From Acidobacteriota bacterium (GTDB lineage Bacteria; Acidobacteriota; Vicinamibacteria; Vicinamibacterales; UBA2999), in assembly GCA_013140775.1 (NCBI GenBank), contig JABFSA010000058.1, positions 1 through 35,555 of the forward strand: a stretch of 35,555 nucleotides of DNA, in the 5' to 3' direction. Shown piece after piece: positions 22,657 through 28,111 of this stretch (within the stretch, counting starts at the first letter, position 1; the number at the start of each line of letters is the position of its first letter). Below the pieces are notes generated by a model. The model was not told where the DNA came from and searched no databases. It saw nothing but the letters and a program-made list of their open reading frames with translations. Position numbers and translations under genes: made by a program.

Positions 22657-23056
22657 GATCGCATCCAACGGACTCCGGACCCCGCGCCCGCCTTGGTTCA
22701 GCACGTGCCTGTAGGCCATCGTCGTACTCACATCCCGATGGCCGAGCAGTTCCTGAATCGTGCGGATGTCGTCTGCTGCCTCCAGCAGGTGCGTCGCAAA
22801 CGAGTGGCGCAGCGAGAGCGCCGTCGCCGGACGTGCGATCCCTGCCGCCTCCTTGACCGCGCGCTGCAGCACCGACTCGTGCAGATGATGCCGCGCCGCT
22901 CGAGCGGCTCCTTCAACGCCGCGGGGCCTGCTCGGTCCGTCGGCTGTAATGCCGGAGCCGGATCTCCTGTCGGACACGATCCAGCAACCGCGGCGGTTGG
23001 GGAGCGAGGTGTGCCGGTTGATGAATGGCGTGTCCCCGCGAGATCGACCGGATCAC
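22657..23056 (-). pseudogene. intI: Integron integrase intI, internal deletion and frameshift
   Basis: Two pieces of a tyrosine recombinase of the integron type lie in different frames. The N-terminal piece (from a GTG at 23056; homology 23001-22925) reads [20 protein letters not shown], the typical first SAM-like helix of IntI. It hits a TGA at 22915-22913. The C-terminal piece (22890-22657) reads [15 protein letters not shown], then [29 protein letters not shown], and ends [10 protein letters not shown]. It keeps the catalytic Arg-His of box II, the LLGH histidine and the Tyr of MAYRHV. The middle, roughly residues 40-225 of about 320, is gone. In the C-terminal frame there is no stop until 22435. 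The gene is dead. The 22387-22656 gap downstream holds only this read-through and the GTTAGCC box. Confidence 0.85.
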
Positions 23057-23060
23057 ACCG

Positions 23061-23079
23061 CGCAGTTTCTGCAACTGCG
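23061..23079. promoter_or_regulatory. Palindrome upstream of the integrase remnant
   Basis: CGCAGTT (23061-23067) and AACTGCG (23073-23079) form a 7-bp inverted repeat with a 5-nt centre. It lies 4 nt upstream of the candidate intI start, where an operator such as a LexA box would be expected. It does not match the E. coli LexA consensus, and no function is shown. Confidence 0.25.
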
Positions 23080-23140
23080 CCAGATCACCGTGGATGGCAG
23101 ATTCGACAGCCTGCGCGGGTATCCCGATTGTGAAGCGGTC

Positions 23141-23983
23141 TCAGTGGTGGTGATCGGTCACCATGTTCGCACCGCTCTTCTCGTAGCAGGGCGGTGATTC
23201 CATGAGCGCTGCCTCCGGGGATGTCTGCAGGCGAAGCGTCCGCGGCGTCATCTCCCATGGCGTGGTGAAGACCTCCGGGTCTTCGACGACAGCGGAATAG
23301 TGCAAGGTATTGCCCTCGCGCCGGAACCGTTCGACGACGCGCATCTTGTCGCTGTGGAACCAGCCGTCGGCGTCAAGCCACGATTCGTCCGTGAACTGGT
23401 TCACGTCGACGACGAGGGTGTCGCCCTCCCAGCGTCCGACCGAGTCGCCCATCCAGGACGGATCCACGTCGTCTCTGTGCGGGCGGCCGTCGGTAGGAAT
23501 CACGCGGAAGGTATTGCGTCCTTCGTAGAGGAAGACCACCTGGCCTGGCGTCTGGACGATCTGACTGGGGGCGCCCATGCGCGGAACGCCTTCGGGCTTG
23601 CAGTAGAACGCTGGATCGCGGCGCGATTGGAGGTCTGAGTTCTCCTTCAGCTTCGCCGCGAGCTCCGGCTTGTACGGAGGCTTATTGGTCACGGCTGCCT
23701 TGCGCGCCACGCCGCGCGTGTCGAGCGCGGCAAAAAGATCCTTGCCCTCCAACGGGTCAGCGCCTTCGAGCGGGAAGAGCACGATCAGTGTATTCCCCTT
23801 CTGAACCGTGTTGGACGGGCCCGGGGCGCCACTGCCTGCGCCCCAGATGCCGTTCAGGTCGGGGCGCCCGTCACTCGCGCGCGGTGTGGCTGCAGGCGTC
23901 TGAGGCGCCTGCGCCAAAGCGGGTGCGGCCGAGAGAGCCAGGGCGATGGTGATCGCTGCAGACGACAGGATACGTGTGCACAT
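23141..23983 (-). CDS. Secreted 'PDLxGxW' family protein, function unknown (paralogue 1)
   Basis: A 280-residue exported protein with a signal peptide (residues 1-25, ending APALAQ). The start is the ATG at 23983; the frame is open to 24373 only as antisense of the DUF6152-like gene. It belongs with the products at 25809 and 27090. Shared features are DGRPDLNGIW near the mature N-terminus, a single conserved Cys in CKPEGVPR, SQIVQTPGQVVFLYE, and SVGRWEGDTLVVDVNQF. MRVVERFRR and EDPEVFTTPW follow. The first 110 mature residues vary. The family is common in Acidobacteriota-type genomes by my recollection and has no known activity. It lies 8 nt after a DUF6152-like gene, so the two are one operon. 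The C-terminus ends in a TDHHH tail. Confidence 0.8.
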   Translation of the reverse strand: MCTRILSSAAITIALALSAAPALAQAPQTPAATPRASDGRPDLNGIWGAGSGAPGPSNTVQKGNTLIVLFPLEGADPLEGKDLFAALDTRGVARKAAVTNKPPYKPELAAKLKENSDLQSRRDPAFYCKPEGVPRMGAPSQIVQTPGQVVFLYEGRNTFRVIPTDGRPHRDDVDPSWMGDSVGRWEGDTLVVDVNQFTDESWLDADGWFHSDKMRVVERFRREGNTLHYSAVVEDPEVFTTPWEMTPRTLRLQTSPEAALMESPPCYEKSGANMVTDHHH

Positions 23984-23991
23984 GCCGAGCC

Positions 23992-24393
23992 TCACTTCAC
24001 CGTCTTGATGTCGCCGAGCGAGATGAGCAGCTCCCGCCCGTCGGCGAAGGTGAGCTTCCGGAGGAAGGCGAGCGGCGTTCCGTTGCGAGCCTTGTAGCCC
24101 AGCAGCGTTACCATTTCGCCCTGCCCGAGCTTCTCGCGCGTCAGCCCCGCGCGCCGGAGCGTGGTCGGCGGAAAAGTCTCGACCGACCAGGTGCTCACCT
24201 TGCCCGACTCGTCGGTCACGTCCAAGTAGAGATACACGTGAGGGTTGACCCATTCCACCTTCGAAACGAGACCTTTGAGCGTCACCGACTGCTCTTCGTC
24301 GAAAACGGCGTAGAGGGAGTGGTGGGCAGTGGCCGGAGCACTCGCCAGCAGCAGGCCGGCCGCCAGGAGACATCCGAAGATACGGGATTGCAT
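23992..24393 (-). CDS. Exported DUF6152-like protein (copy 1)
   Basis: A 133-residue exported protein. The start is ATG 24393 with AAAGG nine bases upstream; ATG 24402 is also possible. The signal peptide (about 23 residues) ends APATA, and the mature protein would begin HHSLYAVFDEEQSVTLKG. The core is a small beta-domain with VSKVEWVNPHVYLYLDVTD and WSVETFPPTTLRRAGL, then a second half with EMVTLLGYKARNGTPLAFLRKLTFADG. The arrangement (mature HHS, V.WVNPH, GxxSxxRRxG-like, DGRxL) matches the product at 26668-27075. I assign it to DUF6152 from memory. It is the first gene of a pair with the secreted protein at 23141. The function is unknown. The two leading histidines and the NPH histidine could bind copper. 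Confidence 0.8.
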   Translation of the reverse strand: MQSRIFGCLLAAGLLLASAPATAHHSLYAVFDEEQSVTLKGLVSKVEWVNPHVYLYLDVTDESGKVSTWSVETFPPTTLRRAGLTREKLGQGEMVTLLGYKARNGTPLAFLRKLTFADGRELLISLGDIKTVK

Positions 24394-24443
24394 CGCTCGC
24401 ATCCTTTCACCAGCGCCGCAAGCGCTGCTGATCATGGCCAATC

Positions 24444-25718
24444 CTATCGTGAACCGACCGTCTGCCGAGGCCTGAAGTAGGCCGGGTTGACCGCGTTACC
24501 CATGGCCCGGTACCCGGCGTCGTTGGGGTGGATGAAGTCGGACGAGGCATAGTCCTGCCGGAGTCTGGCCGGACGTGCCTGGTCGCGCACCACAGCGTCG
24601 AAGTCGATGACGGCGTCGTAGGCGCCGCTCGTCCGGATCCAGCTGTTCACGGCCTGGCGCGCGGCTTCGTGCGCCGGGGTGAAATAGCCTTCGAACGTTG
24701 TGTCCTCAACCGGCGTAATGGTGGCGCCGATGACGGTCAACCCCCGGGCCCGCGCGCGCTCGAGGATCTGCTTGTGCGCGGCGATCACGTCGTCGGCGGT
24801 CGTGCCGCGCCCCAGATCGTTGATTCCCTCCATCACCACGAGGTGAGTCACGCCTGGGGGGACCAGCACGTCTCGATCGAAGCGTGCCAATGCACTCGGA
24901 CTGTTGCCGTCAGCCAGCAGTCGATTGCCGCCGATCCCGAGGTTGACGACGCCCATCGGCGTGCCCGCGGCGGCGAGCGCTCGCGCAAGATGGTCCGGCC
25001 ATCGGTTGTTCGTGTCGGGTGTCGAACGCGACCCGTCTGTAATCGAATCGCCGAGCAGCGCGACGGCGCCGACGCGTGCAGGCGCCATCACCTCGACCCG
25101 CGCAAGAAAGAACCAGGCGGTGAGAGGCGAGGCGCCCGGCAGGTCCGAAGCACCGGCGTGGTCGCCCGGGCCAGAGAGGTAGTTCGTCTGGAGCGCGTTT
25201 GCGTGCGACGTGAGCGGCGACGATGTGGCAGCCGAATCACCCGTGAGGTGCACGTCGATGACGAGGTCCGCGAAGGCCGGCAGTGACAGCGACACCGGGT
25301 CGCTGACGGCCACCGCGCCGGCAGGAATGGCCGCGGCTGGGCATCCACCGAACGTCAAGAGGCGGGACGAACCCGGCACAATGGCGGCATCCCCCTGGCG
25401 CAAGGCGACGCGCGCAGCGCCCACCGGAAGCGACGCCGTGCCGAATGTGTTCGACAGGACGACCCGTACCTGCTCGCCCCCGAGACTCACTCGCACAATC
25501 TGACGGAGCGTCTGGTTGTTGAAGCGGGGCGGCGGTTGCGCTGCTTGCCCAGTGGGAGACGCCGACGACGGCTGCGACGCTCGAGGGACAAGGGCGGTAG
25601 CCCAGGTGGTGACCCAATGTTCGCCGCCGCCCGACTGCGCAGACACACGGTCAACGAGATCTCCTGCCAGCCCGAATGCGACGACGAGCACGAGAGCGGA
25701 GAGATGCCGCCGCGTCAT
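24444..25718 (-). CDS. Secreted SGNH/GDSL hydrolase
   Basis: A 424-residue esterase-type enzyme with an N-terminal signal peptide (residues 1-27, ending RVSAQ). An N-terminal beta-sandwich region of about 180 residues (HWVTTWATALVPR to AWFFLARVEV) precedes the SGNH domain. Its blocks are all present: GDSIT at 223-227 (nucleophile Ser225), the Gly in NLGIGGNRLL (about 263), Asn300 in EGINDLG, and Asp394/His397 in SDFIHPNDAGY. This layout is typical of secreted carbohydrate or aryl esterases and lipases of the family. The substrate is not known. The gene ends 50 nt before the DUF6152-like gene on the same strand, so it may head that operon. The promoter region faces the plus-strand operon at 25773. 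Confidence 0.9.
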   Translation of the reverse strand: MTRRHLSALVLVVAFGLAGDLVDRVSAQSGGGEHWVTTWATALVPRASQPSSASPTGQAAQPPPRFNNQTLRQIVRVSLGGEQVRVVLSNTFGTASLPVGAARVALRQGDAAIVPGSSRLLTFGGCPAAAIPAGAVAVSDPVSLSLPAFADLVIDVHLTGDSAATSSPLTSHANALQTNYLSGPGDHAGASDLPGASPLTAWFFLARVEVMAPARVGAVALLGDSITDGSRSTPDTNNRWPDHLARALAAAGTPMGVVNLGIGGNRLLADGNSPSALARFDRDVLVPPGVTHLVVMEGINDLGRGTTADDVIAAHKQILERARARGLTVIGATITPVEDTTFEGYFTPAHEAARQAVNSWIRTSGAYDAVIDFDAVVRDQARPARLRQDYASSDFIHPNDAGYRAMGNAVNPAYFRPRQTVGSR

Positions 25719-25772
25719 CGCGCGGATGCTAACTCAGGTGGAAAGTAAGGGCAACCTCCGAGGTCGATGTGC

Positions 25773-25802
25773 TTGACAGGTCCTCTTCACAAGCTGTACA
25801 CA
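25773..25802 (+). promoter_or_regulatory. Sigma-70-type promoter of the 25.8-31.0 kb operon
   Basis: A perfect TTGACA (25773-25778), an 18-bp spacer and TACACA (25797-25802) precede a GTG at 25809 by 6 nt. Transcription would start at about the GTG, so the first message is probably leaderless. An ATG at 25767 lies upstream of the promoter and is therefore a poor start. Confidence 0.6.
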
Positions 25803-25808
25803 GCACCG

Positions 25809-26645
25809 GTGCTGACGCGACCAGACCGTGCGTTCTGCGTGGCCGCCTCGTTCATGGTCGTCATCGCGCTGTCGGCGGCGGACGTCCTGGTTCTCGCGCA
25901 GGCGCGAGGGGGTGGGCCCGCGGCTCAGGCCGGATCGGTTGCCCGCATCCAGGGCAAACCCAACCTGAGCGGCATCTGGCAGGCGGTCACGGAGGCGCAT
26001 TGGGATCTCGAGCCGCATCCTGCGCGCCCCGGGCCGTCGCAGTTCGGCGCGCTCTTCGCGGAGCCGGGCGGTCTCGGAGTCGTCGACGGCGGCGCGATCC
26101 CGTATCAACCGTGGGCGGCGGAGAAGAAAAAGGAGAACTTTGCCAGGCGCTGGGAGATCGATCCGCTGGCAAAGTGCTTCATGCCCGGCGTACCCCGCGC
26201 CACCTACATGCCGCACCCCTTTCAGATCGTGCAGGGGACCGGCAAGATCCTCATTTCGTACGCCTTCGCCAACTCGAGCCGTCTCATTCACATGACGCCG
26301 GTCGATGACAGCCCAGCCGACACGTGGATGGGTTGGTCGCGCGGGCGCTGGGACGGCGACACGCTCGTCGTCGATGTATCGACGTTCCTCGATTCCACCT
26401 GGTTCGATCGGGCGGGCAACTTCCACAGTGAGGCGCTACGGGTCGTCGAGCGCTACACGCCGTCCGGTCCCGACCTCATCCAGTACGAGGCGACGATCGA
26501 AGATCCGAAAGTGTTCACGCGGCCGTGGAAGATCAGCCTTCCGCTCTACCGGCGGCAGGATCGAAATGCACAGGTGCTGGAGTTCCAGTGCATTCCCTTC
26601 TCGGAAGAGCTCTTGTACGGCAACTTGCGCCGGCGGACGAACTGA
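25809..26645 (+). CDS. Secreted 'PDLxGxW' family protein, function unknown (paralogue 2)
   Basis: A 278-residue exported protein from GTG 25809, chosen because it directly follows the promoter and gives a normal signal peptide ending LVLAQA. ATG 25767 would add 14 residues. Shared with the products at 23141 and 27090 are GKPNLSGIWQ, the conserved Cys in CFMPGVPR, FQIVQGTGKILISY, SRGRWDGDTLVVDVSTF, LRVVERY and EDPKVFTRPW. A specific C-terminal stretch has a second Cys (EFQCIPFSEELLYG). No active-site motif of a known enzyme is seen. It is the first gene of a run followed by the DUF6152-like gene (22 nt later), paralogue 3 and a TonB-dependent receptor, all on the plus strand. Confidence 0.8.
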   Translation: MLTRPDRAFCVAASFMVVIALSAADVLVLAQARGGGPAAQAGSVARIQGKPNLSGIWQAVTEAHWDLEPHPARPGPSQFGALFAEPGGLGVVDGGAIPYQPWAAEKKKENFARRWEIDPLAKCFMPGVPRATYMPHPFQIVQGTGKILISYAFANSSRLIHMTPVDDSPADTWMGWSRGRWDGDTLVVDVSTFLDSTWFDRAGNFHSEALRVVERYTPSGPDLIQYEATIEDPKVFTRPWKISLPLYRRQDRNAQVLEFQCIPFSEELLYGNLRRRTN

Positions 26646-26667
26646 CGACGAGGGCAGGGAGGAGATG

Positions 26668-27075
26668 ATGCAGGTGATTCGACGAATGCTGTTGGGGGTG
26701 GTGGGCCTGTGCGCGGCCGGGCTGCCGGCGGCGGCGCACCATTCGTTTGCCGGCGAGTTCGACGCCGACAAGCCGGTCAAGCTGCAGGGGACGATCACGC
26801 GCGTCGAGTGGATCAATCCTCACGCCTGGATTCACATCGACGTGAAGAAGCCCGACGGAACGGTCGAGTCGTGGGCGATCGAGGGTGGCACGCCGAACAC
26901 GCTGTTCCGTCGTGGTATTACACGTGACTCTGTGAAGGCGGGCATGGTGATCAACGTTGACGGATATCTGGCGCGCGATGGCACCAACAAGGCGAACGGT
27001 CGCGATCTGACACTACCCAACGGACAGAAGCTGTTCTTGAGCGGTGGCGGACAGAACGAGCAGCCTGGCCGTTGA
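26668..27075 (+). CDS. Exported DUF6152-like protein (copy 2)
   Basis: A 135-residue exported protein. The start is ATG 26668, with GGGAGG five bases before it; the ATG at 26665 is too close to the ribosome site. The signal peptide ends GLPAAA and the mature chain would begin HHSFAGEFDADKPVKLQG. Then come ITRVEWINPHAWIHIDVKKPDG and WAIEGGTPNTLFRRGI. KAGMVINVDGYLARDGTNKANGR and DLTLPNGQKLFL close the domain. Copy 1 at 23992 has the same order. The gene lies between paralogues 2 and 3 of the PDLxGxW family, 22 nt after one and 14 nt before the other. A His at the mature N-terminus plus the NPH histidine is reminiscent of copper histidine-brace proteins, but this is only inference. Confidence 0.83.
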   Translation: MQVIRRMLLGVVGLCAAGLPAAAHHSFAGEFDADKPVKLQGTITRVEWINPHAWIHIDVKKPDGTVESWAIEGGTPNTLFRRGITRDSVKAGMVINVDGYLARDGTNKANGRDLTLPNGQKLFLSGGGQNEQPGR

Positions 27076-27089
27076 GAGGAGAGCCCGTC

Positions 27090-28079
27090 ATGCGACATCG
27101 AGTCACGAGTCATCGTGCCCGCCGCCTCTCTCGAGGGTTGCTCGTTGCGGGCGCCCTGCTTGTCGTCGCCACTCCGCTTGCGGCACAGACGTTCCGGACG
27201 CCGTGGGGTGATCCAGACCTCCAGGGGACCTGGACCAACCAGACGCTCACGGCGCTCGAGCGGCCGGCGGAGTTTGCTGGCAAGCCCGTCTTGACCGAGG
27301 CGGAGGCTGAGGCCTACGAGGCGAGACTTCACCAGCAGAATAACGCCGACATCCGCACACCAGGCACGCGCCGTGATGTGACGGTGGCGTACAACGACGT
27401 CTGGTGGGATCGCGGCGAGCGGATCGTGGCCGATCGGCGTACGTCGCTCATCGTCGATCCGGCAGATGGGAAGATTCCGCCACTCACGCCAGCCGGTCAG
27501 GCGAGAGCCGAGGCGTCGCGCAGGCATGCGGCTGCGATGGGCGATAACCCTGCGTCGTGGGAAGACCTCGACGTCTACTCCCGCTGCATCATCCGGTCGG
27601 CGCTGCCGAGACTTTCGACCGGTTACAACAACAACTACGAGATTGTGCAGACGCCCGGGTACGTGGCGATTCTTCAGGAACAGATTCACGACACGCGGAT
27701 CATTCCTCTCGACGGACGTCCTCGCCTTCCTGGCACGCCAGGGCAACTGCTCGGTGAATCGCGCGGCCGATTCGAGGGGGACACACTCATCGTCGAGACT
27801 ACCAACTTCACCGACGAGATGCGAGGCGCGACCTTCCGGGACGCGACCAGGAGCATGGTGCTTGTCGAGCGCTTTCGGCGCGTCGATGCCAACGTCATCG
27901 ACTATTCGTTCACCGTATCTGATCCCGAGACCTGGACTCGCCCGTGGACGGTGAAGATGCCGTGGAACCGTGAGACCGGGCTCATCTATGAGTACGCCTG
28001 TCACGAAGGCAACTACGGCCTTGCGAACACGCTCCGCGCGGCGCGCAAGGCTGAGCAGGACGCGCAGTCGAAGCGTTGA
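27090..28079 (+). CDS. Secreted 'PDLxGxW' family protein, function unknown (paralogue 3)
   Basis: A 329-residue exported protein from ATG 27090, with GAGGAGAG about eight bases upstream. The signal peptide is long and basic at its start (MRHRVTSHRARRLSRG) and ends TPLAAQ. Family features are GDPDLQGTWTNQT, the conserved Cys in CIIRSALPR, YEIVQTPGYVAILQEQ, SRGRFEGDTLIVETTNF, LVERFRR and SDPETWTRPW. It carries a longer middle part than its relatives (ADIRTPGTRRDVTVAYNDVWWDRGERIV), and near the C-terminus EYACHEGNYGLANTL, with a second Cys. The TonB-dependent receptor starts 32 nt after its stop. The grouping suggests a periplasmic or surface partner of the receptor. Confidence 0.82.
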   Translation: MRHRVTSHRARRLSRGLLVAGALLVVATPLAAQTFRTPWGDPDLQGTWTNQTLTALERPAEFAGKPVLTEAEAEAYEARLHQQNNADIRTPGTRRDVTVAYNDVWWDRGERIVADRRTSLIVDPADGKIPPLTPAGQARAEASRRHAAAMGDNPASWEDLDVYSRCIIRSALPRLSTGYNNNYEIVQTPGYVAILQEQIHDTRIIPLDGRPRLPGTPGQLLGESRGRFEGDTLIVETTNFTDEMRGATFRDATRSMVLVERFRRVDANVIDYSFTVSDPETWTRPWTVKMPWNRETGLIYEYACHEGNYGLANTLRAARKAEQDAQSKR

Positions 28080-28111
28080 AGGGTCTCTATTCCGGGTATG
28101 GAGGAGTTGAA

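Noticed and set aside
22435..22977. A 180-codon minus-strand frame as an intact short recombinase
   Set aside because: Only the part from about 22890 to 22657 resembles IntI. The first 30 codons are out-of-frame intI sequence and the last 70 or so are read-through with no protein character.
22949..23197. A plus-strand ORF of 82 codons over the integrase N-terminus
   Set aside because: It is antisense to the IntI piece and overlaps the 3' end of paralogue 1; no recognisable motif.
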